From a virus: 21,607 nucleotides of DNA. The notes below the pieces were generated by a model. The model saw nothing but the letters and a program-made list of their open reading frames with translations, searched no databases and was not told the DNA's origin. The stretch lies in IMG/VR virus record IMGVR_UViG_3300025101_000233, positions 1-21,607 of that record; one strand, given 5' to 3'. Of this stretch, positions 1-8,500 are shown piece by piece. How positions within the stretch are numbered: position 1 is the stretch's first letter; each line of letters opens with the position of its first letter. Both the position numbers and the translations under genes were made by a program.

Positions 1-99
1 GCACGTAAGGATGATGTGAAAGATGATATGCACAATCTTATGGATGCACTCAAAAGATTAGAAGATAAGTTGGATAAAGTATTGATTGGAAATAGATAA
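1..99 (+). CDS. C-terminal end of an upstream late gene (partial)
   Basis: An open frame runs from the first base to a TAA at 97-99, giving 32 residues with no start inside the window. The fragment is charged, with many Lys and Asp residues and leucine/methionine heptad-like spacing (DALKRLEDKLDKVL), so it probably ends in a short coiled coil. It lies 8 bases before the ATP-grasp gene on the same strand and is probably the end of another gene of the late operon. The fragment is too short to assign a function. Confidence 0.65.
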   Translation, partial: ARKDDVKDDMHNLMDALKRLEDKLDKVLIGNR

Positions 100-107
100 A
101 GTTTAAT

Positions 108-875
108 ATGTCGGCATATTTATTTGGTCAATTAAGTGACCCTAATATTAAAGCACTAGAACCATACTTTGACAAATTCGTAGATCAATCTGCAAACATA
201 GAATGGAACATAACAGAAGATGTACTATACATAGAAGGTGAGCCTGTAACAGATTTAAATTCTATATTTTCAAGAAATAATGTATTTGAGGAGAACACTC
301 ACAAAAAGTATAATAATTTTCACATAATGAATAATTACCTACAGTGTCACAACGTAAACAAATACAATAAAAATTATAAATATGAGAACGTAACAAAGTT
401 AAACAACCTAATAATGGCTAAACAAATAGGTTTACAAATACCCTACACCGAAGTGACGGAAAAAAGCAACAGAGAAGATACCATAATAAAACCTGTCATA
501 GGTGGACAACATACTATAGATGGCAATGAAGCAAGCTACCCTTGTATTATACAACAAAAGATAACAGGTAAAAATAAAAGATTATATGTTATAAATAATA
601 AACATTTTGCCTTTGAGGTAATTACAGATAAGTTAGACTACAGAGATGATCCTGCAAGCACAGTTGTTGTAACAGAAATAGATGATGCCACTATAGAAAA
701 GGTTAAACATCTTATGTACAGATTAAATTTAAATTTTGGTGCTACGGATTTTATGGAAGATGAAAATGGACTTTGGTACTTGGAAACAAATACGGGTCCT
801 ATGTTTGTAGCTTTTGATACACAAGTGCAAGGTAAATTAGCTCAAGCAATAAGAAATGAACTTGATAATATATAG
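108..875 (+). CDS. ATP-grasp ligase, RimK/MvdD (graspetide synthetase)-like
   Basis: This 255-residue protein has the layout of a compact ATP-grasp ligase. Such enzymes activate a carboxylate as acyl-phosphate and join it to an amine or hydroxyl. Visible landmarks are a KLNNLIMAKQIGLQIPYT segment near 97-114 (the 'NK...A...GL..P.T' region of RimK and microviridin-type ligases), an ATP-binding IIKPVIGG near 126-133, QQKITG...RLYV near 149-161, FAFEV...DYRD near 168-180, and the metal-binding end FGATDFMEDENGLWYLETN near 210-228, where D214, E226 and N228 are the likely Mg ligands. RimK-family proteins act on protein or peptide carboxylates. The next gene starts 11 nt downstream and carries four graspetide-core-like repeats, which makes it the obvious substrate. 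The Shine-Dalgarno signal is weak. Other peptide-ligase roles, such as RimK-like amino-acid addition, cannot be excluded. The fold call is strong and the substrate is inferred. Confidence 0.85.
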   Translation: MSAYLFGQLSDPNIKALEPYFDKFVDQSANIEWNITEDVLYIEGEPVTDLNSIFSRNNVFEENTHKKYNNFHIMNNYLQCHNVNKYNKNYKYENVTKLNNLIMAKQIGLQIPYTEVTEKSNREDTIIKPVIGGQHTIDGNEASYPCIIQQKITGKNKRLYVINNKHFAFEVITDKLDYRDDPASTVVVTEIDDATIEKVKHLMYRLNLNFGATDFMEDENGLWYLETNTGPMFVAFDTQVQGKLAQAIRNELDNI

Positions 876-886
876 GCGTAACAAAT

Positions 887-2443
887 ATGACAACTAGGGC
901 AGTGGGTGAAGAAGGTGATTTTGCACAAATAACCACTATGGCTGTTGGTGAAGAATCTCCCGGAGGAATTGGTGGTGGTTTTGACCCTATTGCTAAAACT
1001 ATGGCAATCGGAGAAGATGATAATATACCAGACCCACCTAAGTTACTACCACCCGGTCAACTTCCTAAAACTAGAGCAATCGGAGAAGATGATAACATGG
1101 CAACAAAACCAGTTACAGATATTCAAGATACAATTGAAAAAAGAGCAGGTGCTACCGAGCTACCTGCTGGAACTAAATACAATCCTGTAATTCAACAAGT
1201 ACAAAGAGAGGAGCTTCTAACACCTCCGAGTGCATTGTCAACTGCTGATGCAGTAAGTCCTAGTCTTGTAACAACAGAAAATTTAGATGTTACTGTTCCT
1301 AGCAAACAAAATGCAGAAAAGTACACAGCAAGCACCATAGCAGGAACTCCTGAAGCAGTTGCGGCACAGGGCAAGTTATCATCTGAATCTGTAATAGGAG
1401 ACATACAGGGTGCAGTCAGCGAGGAATCCTTAGTTCAAGCCGCACAAGGTAAAGTATCTGAACAATCCACTGTCAAATATCAACTAGAGCAGTTATTCTC
1501 ATCTTTTGAAGAAGGTAAACCTTTACCTGCTTGGGCAGCTCCTGCAGTAAGAAATGTAGGTGCAATGATGCAAGCAAGAGGTCTTGGTGCATCTAGTATG
1601 GCTTCTGCGGCCATAACTCAAGCCATCATGGAATCAGGTATACCAATAGCCAAAGCCGATGCAGATAGATATGCACAAATGGACATGGCTAATCTGAACA
1701 ATCAACAACAGTCAGTTATGCAAAATGCCATGACCTATGCGGCTATGGACAAAGCTAACCTCGATGTTCGTACACAGATTGCAGTCAATAATGCTAAATC
1801 ATTTTTATCGATGGATTTACAAAATTTAGGTAGTGATCAAAAGATGAGAGAAATAGACTATGCAGGACAGCTACAGTCACTCACATCTAATCAGGCGGCC
1901 GAAAACTCAGCGGCTCAATTCAATGCCCAATCACAAAATCAAATAGATGAGTTCTTTGCTGAATTAGGTGGTCAACTTGAGACAGGAAATAAAAATCGTA
2001 AGGCTGCCCAAGAACAATTTAATGCAAATGAGAAGAACGCAATTGCTCAATACAACGCATCATTAGCCGATGCCCGTGAAAGATTTAATACAACAATGTC
2101 TACTCAAATAGCACAGTCAAATGCTGTGTGGCGTAGAGAAATAAACACAGCGGCAACTGCTAATCAAAATGCAGCCAATCAACAAAATGCTCAAAATCTG
2201 TTGGGTATAACTCAATCATCACTCGATGCGTTGTGGCAAAGATACAGAGATGAAGCAGGGTGGGCGTTGAAAATAGCAGAAAGCCAAGAACAACGTTTTC
2301 ACGAAATAGGTTTACTTGGTATGGAGATAGATTCAAACACTGATTTGTACGAGATGGAAAGTGATGCTACGTTTAGTACAGAATTAGGCAAAGCTGTGTT
2401 AAACGGTATATTTAAAGTCGGTTCAGTTTACGCGGCTAGATAA
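887..2443 (+). CDS. Virion-type structural protein with four graspetide-core-like repeats at its N-terminus
   Basis: This is a 518-residue protein in the late operon. Residues 1-75 are low complexity, rich in Gly and Pro, and hold four copies of (T/K)TxA(V/I)GE(E/D) at residues 2-9, 16-23, 37-45 and 61-69. The linkers between them look flexible (GGIGGG, PPKLLPPGQLP). Residues from about 195 to the end are rich in Ala, Gln and Asn and probably form long helices or coiled coils, as in phage internal-core, ejection or tail proteins. There is no catalytic domain that I recognise. The frame upstream is closed by a TAA at 866, so Met1 is the first possible start and the first repeat begins at residue 2. 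The neighbouring ATP-grasp gene suggests that the N-terminal repeats are enzymatically modified. Structural role is inferred from position and composition. Confidence 0.7.
   Translation: MTTRAVGEEGDFAQITTMAVGEESPGGIGGGFDPIAKTMAIGEDDNIPDPPKLLPPGQLPKTRAIGEDDNMATKPVTDIQDTIEKRAGATELPAGTKYNPVIQQVQREELLTPPSALSTADAVSPSLVTTENLDVTVPSKQNAEKYTASTIAGTPEAVAAQGKLSSESVIGDIQGAVSEESLVQAAQGKVSEQSTVKYQLEQLFSSFEEGKPLPAWAAPAVRNVGAMMQARGLGASSMASAAITQAIMESGIPIAKADADRYAQMDMANLNNQQQSVMQNAMTYAAMDKANLDVRTQIAVNNAKSFLSMDLQNLGSDQKMREIDYAGQLQSLTSNQAAENSAAQFNAQSQNQIDEFFAELGGQLETGNKNRKAAQEQFNANEKNAIAQYNASLADARERFNTTMSTQIAQSNAVWRREINTAATANQNAANQQNAQNLLGITQSSLDALWQRYRDEAGWALKIAESQEQRFHEIGLLGMEIDSNTDLYEMESDATFSTELGKAVLNGIFKVGSVYAAR
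890..1096 (+). repeat. Four tandem-type (T/K)TxA(V/I)GE(E/D) coding repeats
   Basis: The repeat units encode TTRAVGEE (890-913), TTMAVGEE (932-955), KTMAIGEDD (995-1021) and KTRAIGEDD (1067-1093). Spacers between them are 6, 13 and 15 residues. Units 3 and 4 with the following Asn codon (995-1024 and 1067-1096) match at 27 of 30 bases, so they look like a recent duplication. Units 1 and 2 match the TTxxxxEE core rule known for plesiocin-type graspetides. Units 3 and 4 replace the first Thr by Lys and the last Glu by Asp. Confidence 0.9.
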
Positions 2444-2457
2444 AGAAAGGTTAAGAT

Positions 2458-3012
2458 ATGTGGGATTGGTTAAGTAATATTTGGGGTGGAATAAGTAATA
2501 CAGTAGGATCAGTATATGATACTGTGGCTGATAGTTACGTAGGACAAGGTATAGAAAGTGCCTATGACTTTGTAACAGGAAATGAATCTTACGGTACTTT
2601 TAAAGATTCTGATTTTAATAACTTTAACTACAGTAGCACAGTATCTGGCTTAAAGACTGCAATGGATTTTGCTGGAGGTTTTATGGAAGTTATAGCACCA
2701 GCAGGAGCTACCACTCAAATGCCATCGTCTAAAAGAAGAAGAGTATCTGCACCGAACAGCACAGCAGGTTCAGCACAGTTTAATGCTAGTAAAAGTAATC
2801 TAGCAAACTTAGAATTTGGCTATACACCGAGAGTAAATGATGCTATAATAAAAGCAAACACAAGTAAAAATCCCTCAATAGAAATGGCAATAGCACAGAT
2901 GATGAACTACAAAGGTTCAGGTGGTACAACCATAAAGTTAGAAGGCTCTAAGATGCCTAGCGTGGCTGCCCGAACTAAAAAGCCATCATTTGCTCCTAAG
3001 TATTATGGATAA
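2458..3012 (+). CDS. Small late-operon protein, probably structural
   Basis: This 184-residue protein has no family that I recognise. The first 40 residues (MWDWLSNIWGGISNTVGS...) are Trp- and Gly-rich and likely amphipathic, which would suit membrane or protein contact. The middle carries a basic SKRRR patch near 111-115, and the C-terminal half is polar with many Ser, Asn and Lys residues. It follows the 518-residue repeat protein by 14 bases, with a GAAAGG ribosome-binding site before the ATG. Position suggests a minor virion or ejection component, but this is inference. Confidence 0.6.
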   Translation: MWDWLSNIWGGISNTVGSVYDTVADSYVGQGIESAYDFVTGNESYGTFKDSDFNNFNYSSTVSGLKTAMDFAGGFMEVIAPAGATTQMPSSKRRRVSAPNSTAGSAQFNASKSNLANLEFGYTPRVNDAIIKANTSKNPSIEMAIAQMMNYKGSGGTTIKLEGSKMPSVAARTKKPSFAPKYYG

Positions 3013-3017
3013 TAGAT

Positions 3018-3593
3018 ATGACACAAATTAGACCACCATTAGATATGAAGAACAGATCAAACGTTCAGATGAATCGTTTTAACAAAGCTCCTCCGGGATG
3101 GTCTTTGACTGAACCTAAAGGTAAATGGGCATGGGAAAAGCCACCTGTAAACTCTAGTCCTGCTCAAGCAGTTGACTCTGTTATAGACAGACTAGAAGCT
3201 CCTGAAGTACGTACTCAAATGGAAAAGCTAATGACTGCAGGTGTATCTATACAAGAGATAGTTAATACGATAGCAGTGGGTGGATTTAGTCAAGGTCAAT
3301 TTACTCCTGACGTAGCAGAGATAATTAAAGGTCCTTTGGCAGCTTACCTGATGGGGGTAGCAGCGGAAGAAGATATACCTGTAAAAGTTTACAATACAAA
3401 TGATGGTTTGTACAAGATAGACGAAGGTATGAGTGATGATGACATGATGAACGTTATGAAAGATAGAAACCCCGATCTGTATCAGTTCATACAATCAAAG
3501 GCTGATGAGATTGATGAAGAACCTGAACCGACTATTGAAAGAGGTTTCATAGCAATAGCTCCAGAAGAAGTATTAGAGGAAGGAACAATATAA
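3018..3593 (+). CDS. Late-operon protein, unknown, probably virion-associated
   Basis: This is a 191-residue protein. The N-terminus is Pro- and Trp-rich (RPPLDMKN..., PPGWSLTEPKGKWAWEKPP) and probably extended. A helical middle (VRTQMEKLMTAGVSIQEIVNTI) is followed by an acidic C-terminus with runs of Asp and Glu. No enzyme motif is visible. Its TAA shares the A with the ATG of the next gene (TAATG at 3591-3595), which points to translational coupling with the 645-residue protein. The tight coupling suggests that the two products are needed in fixed proportion. Function is not assigned. Confidence 0.6.
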   Translation: MTQIRPPLDMKNRSNVQMNRFNKAPPGWSLTEPKGKWAWEKPPVNSSPAQAVDSVIDRLEAPEVRTQMEKLMTAGVSIQEIVNTIAVGGFSQGQFTPDVAEIIKGPLAAYLMGVAAEEDIPVKVYNTNDGLYKIDEGMSDDDMMNVMKDRNPDLYQFIQSKADEIDEEPEPTIERGFIAIAPEEVLEEGTI

Positions 3594-5530
3594 TGGGATT
3601 AAGTGCAGGTGGTTTCTTCAAGAACTTTGTTAAAGGTGCGGCTCAACAGTATAATACTAATGTTGCATACGTAGAACAACAGAAGATAGAAGAAGAACGA
3701 GCAAAGAAGAAAGAAGCACGGAAATTTGCGTCTGACAAAAAGCTTAAAGAGATAGAGTATGGTTTTAAAGTAGAGGTTGAAAAAGCCAAAAGTGAAAACA
3801 AAAAGAAATATTTAGGTCAGTACAGTTACAAAAATGATAAGTTAGGTAAGTTTAATATTGCTATGCCAGAAGGATATGCTAGTTTAGCTGACGTAAAATC
3901 AAAGTATACAGTAGCAACAAATTTGTATGCAGAGCAAGTAAAAAATCTTCCAAAATTAAAAAACTCATTGACTGATCAAGGTTATCAAAATCTTCTTAGT
4001 GATATTGTTATGAACTATGCTGGAATGTCTACAGTCAAGGATGGCAAAGTTGAGGGTCAAGATGTAGAAATAGTATACAATCCTACCTACTACAAGACTA
4101 TGTTATCCAATCCTGATCTTGCTGAAGTATGGGGTAAACAACTTCAAAAAGACAAAGATGCTTTAGAATTGTACATAAAAAACACAAACGAAAATGCGTT
4201 TCTTGACTCAAAGGCTGAAATAAAAGAGACTAACGGAATGGTAAGCATGTCTATTCCCGGATTCTATGGAGCAGACAAACGTGGCACTTTTAAAAAGGAA
4301 GACATACTAGTTGCTCAAAGGTCTATATTAAGAACAGGTTCTACAAAAGACGTAATTAATTGGATGAACAATCAACAAAAATTTATGAAAGAGCAAACAA
4401 TAGATCACCAACAAAGATTTGGTGCAAACAGACCTGCCTACACAGGTAGTGATCTTATAAAAGCAATTGCTATAGCCAAGAGTGCTGTTAATTCAAGACT
4501 AGAGCCTAGTCAAGTAAGTGGCTTAACACCTGAAGTTGGTCAAGTTATACGAGACTCACTTAAACAACAAATGCCAGAGCTAGGAGAATACATAGTAAAT
4601 GACCCTCAAATTTTTCACCGAGTAATTAAAAACGCTTTACCTAGAAAAGCTAATCCTCCAATTAGACAAGTAAATAATCAACAGATTATGGCTAATAAAG
4701 AAGGATTTTTAAGTAGAATATTTGGTCCTGACAAAGGTAAATTAATTATAAACTCTTTGTCTAAAGCTCAACAATCAGGACAAAGGTTTGTTAGAGCAAA
4801 TGAAGTTGTAACTCTTGTTGATTCAGGAGCAGGAACTGGCTATGCTGCAGGTATTCAATCAGGAACAACTGGTTTTTTTGAACAGGCAAAAAGTTTAATA
4901 CAAAGAATGACAGGATACAAAAACGGTAGAAATGATTTAAGTGGCGTAGCAAACGATTTAGATAACGAAATGAATACGCTTGAACAAAGAATAGCTCAAG
5001 CAGAGACTCCTGCATTAAAAGAACAAATTGCACGAGATGCCTTGTTAAAATATACTACAACTCTTATGGTATTTGACATTGCTACTATGGCACAAGATGC
5101 AGGTGGTGGTTTGACAGCAGGAGGAACTACTGTAAGATTATCTGATGGTGACGTAAGATTATCTGCTCAAGCATTACAACAGAGCTTAAATGAAAATCCT
5201 ACTGCTATAAAAATAGTAGCTGTTAAAGTTGCTGAGTTAGCTGAAAAAGAAAAAGTAATATTTGAAATGATTTCTAGAGGGGATGTAGCTGAGGCAGGTG
5301 CTGCTTTAGTTATGTTAGATGCTTACAGAGGAGAACTAGGAGCATTGATTAGTTCTTTGCAAACAGATGGGGGAGCTTCCCTTGTAGGCAAAGATGATGA
5401 TGTAAACAAAAATGAAGGTTACAGATTCAGGGCAACACAAGATAACGATGTTGCAGAAGAAGAAAATCAAATAGCAGGCAGTGGCAATGTAGTTAATACT
5501 CAAGGCAAAAAGAGAAAGAAAGGTTTCTAA
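3593..5530 (+). CDS. Large internal-virion/ejection-like protein (T7 gp15 position)
   Basis: This is a 645-residue protein. Residues about 23-68 are a highly charged Lys/Glu helix (QQKIEEERAKKKEARK...) that looks like a coiled coil. The rest is mixed helical and polar, and the tail is basic (QGKKRKKGF). No catalytic motif is recognised. It lies between small structural genes and a 1603-residue protein. That order and size resemble the T7 gp15-gp16 pair of ejected core proteins, although no sequence match to T7 gp15 can be claimed from reading alone. Start and stop are both TAATG overlaps with the flanking genes (at 3593 and 5530), which firmly sets the reading frame limits. Confidence 0.6.
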   Translation: MGLSAGGFFKNFVKGAAQQYNTNVAYVEQQKIEEERAKKKEARKFASDKKLKEIEYGFKVEVEKAKSENKKKYLGQYSYKNDKLGKFNIAMPEGYASLADVKSKYTVATNLYAEQVKNLPKLKNSLTDQGYQNLLSDIVMNYAGMSTVKDGKVEGQDVEIVYNPTYYKTMLSNPDLAEVWGKQLQKDKDALELYIKNTNENAFLDSKAEIKETNGMVSMSIPGFYGADKRGTFKKEDILVAQRSILRTGSTKDVINWMNNQQKFMKEQTIDHQQRFGANRPAYTGSDLIKAIAIAKSAVNSRLEPSQVSGLTPEVGQVIRDSLKQQMPELGEYIVNDPQIFHRVIKNALPRKANPPIRQVNNQQIMANKEGFLSRIFGPDKGKLIINSLSKAQQSGQRFVRANEVVTLVDSGAGTGYAAGIQSGTTGFFEQAKSLIQRMTGYKNGRNDLSGVANDLDNEMNTLEQRIAQAETPALKEQIARDALLKYTTTLMVFDIATMAQDAGGGLTAGGTTVRLSDGDVRLSAQALQQSLNENPTAIKIVAVKVAELAEKEKVIFEMISRGDVAEAGAALVMLDAYRGELGALISSLQTDGGASLVGKDDDVNKNEGYRFRATQDNDVAEEENQIAGSGNVVNTQGKKRKKGF

Positions 5531-8500
5531 TGGTATCTGTTCGAGAAATTCAAAGTAATATTATAGAAGAAGAAACTAAGGATGATTCTGAAAAAAATAC
5601 TCCTGAAGTAAAACCTAATAATTTCTTAGATGATATAAACATTAAAGATAGCGATGCCGCAAGTCTTGACAACAGATTTTTCAGTGGAGCTACGGACAGA
5701 CCTGAAGAGCTACGTAATGACATCAATAATGCAATAGGGTATAGAAGTTTTAAATCGTATTACGACAGATATTTAGAAGATGAAAAAAAATTTAATCCTA
5801 ATGCTAAACTTATGAACAAAGTTGATTTTCAAAAGTTAGCCACTGAAGGAAAGATAATTGATGAAAATGACGGTAGTGTAGTTGACAACGTAGATAGCTC
5901 CCCCCTTGTACGTTTTGCAGAGGGTATGACCTACGAAGACAAAATAAAAGCAATGGCTAACAACAGAGCTAAAGAAATAGAGACTGCAGATTCTATAACT
6001 GATCTACCCGTTAATCGTCTTCTTACTAAATTTGCAGAACCAGTAAGAGATAAGAAAGAGCCAGTTCGTTTACCTAAAGGCAAGCCATTTTACATTGATA
6101 CAGAAGGTAACAAAGTTCAACTAGAAGAACGACCTTTGTTTGGCAACGTGGGAGAAGAAGGTAAAATTGTATTAGATTACGAAAACCCTGCCTTACTGTT
6201 TAAAAATTTTCTTGATAAAAAAACAAACTTAAGTGAATATCAAAAGTCAATGTTGATAAAGGCACAGGCTACTCAAGGGTTTATGGACACAGATAAGTCT
6301 TTAGAATCATACAGAACTGTGAATTACTCTAAAGACATGGTAAGAATGTTGGGTAACGCTAGTTTGTTTATGATTGAAGCTGGTGTCAACACTTTTAGTG
6401 ATTTACTAAAAGGTGCTGATGACGAAGAAACTCCTGAGTGGATGAAATCTATGAGACTTCCTGACACTCACATAGAATATGGTTCTGAAATATTTTCTCA
6501 AAGAACAGGTATAGATGTAGAAACAGCAGAAAGAATACTTGATTGGAGTCCTGACTTCATAGACCCAATTAAAAGAGAGTTTGTATCAGGACTACCAATT
6601 GCAGGTATGTTGAGCATAGCTAAATTTGGTGGAGTGATGCTACGAAATTCAGGATTTAGAAGTCACATTAAAAATAAATTTGGTGGTAAAACTTTTGAAG
6701 AAGCTTTTGAAACAGGGATGAAGCAAGGACAGAGCTATGACTCCATGTTAACTGGGTATGCTGAAACTGGGCTATTCAATTCCCCATTTTTAAATAGTTG
6801 GAAAAAGTCATCCACTATAGATTCTATAAATTCTGTGTCAGTTTTAAAAAATTACAGCAGAAGAGTTGATACTACTGATGTAGATAACATGATTAAAACA
6901 CAAGGAGACAGAGTATCTGAACTTTCTGAAAGAAGACTTAGTGATCCAAAATGGCATGATGCTTGGAGAAAAGAATCAGATACTTTAAAAGAATTACAGA
7001 ATAGAAAAAGAGATATGTTCCTAATGGCTAGGATTCCCAAAAAGTTTTTAAGTGCTATAAAGACAGAAGGGTTTCCTGCAATCGGTGTTGGTCTATCTAA
7101 GCATACACATCAAGAATATTTTGAAGATCAAAACGAAACTATGTTTGAATTTGGTGGTATTGCTTTAGGTTTATTTGGTGAAAAGGTAATGCTAGGGCGT
7201 ACAGGTAGCATGAGAAGCGTTCTTAACGGGGCGTTTACAAAAGACATAGCATCGGGTAAAAAGAAAATAGCTGAAGATTTTGTAGGTAACTTGTATGTAA
7301 AGTCTCCTGCATTAGCTCAAAACTTTGAGGATGGTCTAGAAGCTACACTTGCGTTAGAAAACAGATTAATGTCCTTAAGAGATGTTCAAGGCAAACCTAT
7401 TATAACTAGTCCTGATCTTGTATCAAAGACCATAGAAAATATAGGTGTGCTAAACATTTTAAAACAAACTGCAGGCTCTGCAAATAATTCTATAAAAGCA
7501 GGCGATGCTATGAATTTTAGCACTAAGTTCGTGGGTTTACAGACTAAACTTATAGATCAAAAGGTACTAAACGAAGAACTAGCTGACGCAGTTAACAAGC
7601 TTAACGTTGCAGCAACTTCTCCTAATATTACAGAAGCCGACTTGAAGTTTATAAAGGGATTGCAACGCTACGCAAAAGATAGTCAAACTTCCCTACAAAA
7701 AGAAATAGATGACTTCTACACAAATATAGATGACTCTACTGCTCTGTTACTTTTGAGAGCATCAGGTGCAAACATAGGTGGGGGTAAGTTAGATGACACA
7801 GGTGAGTTGCTTAACACACTAAACATGACACGCAAGAAAATGGACATAGCTTTAGGTAAAACATCTGAACAAATAACAGAAGAGTTAAATCAAAGGCTAC
7901 TTACATTCGATCAAGCGATAATGGATTTTACTAGAAAGACAGAAAACTCTAAAAGAATAATAACTAAGGATATGTCTAAGATAACTAGCTTGGCTTTTAA
8001 CTACATTAAAGAAGGCAAGTATCAAAAAGTATCTAATGGTTTTAATGTACTAAGAGAACAAAACAAAAATGCTTTCATGGATGCTTCTAGTGTTCTTGAT
8101 ACAATGATAGGTAACGTGGATGACTCTCTATTATTAGGCTCTGATGCAGCCAAAAGAATTGGTGGCACTAAATTGTCTGCAATTCAAAACTCAAACATGG
8201 GTGCTGTCTTAAATGATGCAGCCGATAATTTTTTTAACTCTAGACCTGAATTAACAGATGCAGTTAACGCAGTTAAATTAGAGTATCCAAATGCTACCTC
8301 TTTAGAAATATGGTCTGCTTTAAAACAGCAAGGTATTGAAAAAGGTCAGGACATAATGAAATTACCTTTGAACTTTGTAGATTTTGAGTTAGTAGCATCA
8401 GGTCTTTCAAGTGTTGCATATAAAGGGCAGGGAACTAGAGGTTCACTTCCTGTAAAAGAACTAAGAGACTCTTTATTTAAAGCTGCTGAAGACTCAAACA

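Noticed and set aside
945-1190. Second plus-strand frame of 81 codons inside the repeat-protein gene
   Set aside because: It is a shifted reading of the core-repeat region and has no domain or start signal; the main frame has a clear repeat structure and fits the operon.
5100-5160. TTVRLSDGD in the 645-residue protein as a further graspetide core
   Set aside because: It lacks the Gly-Glu-Glu end and repeats, and lies inside a normal helical domain, so the match is chance.
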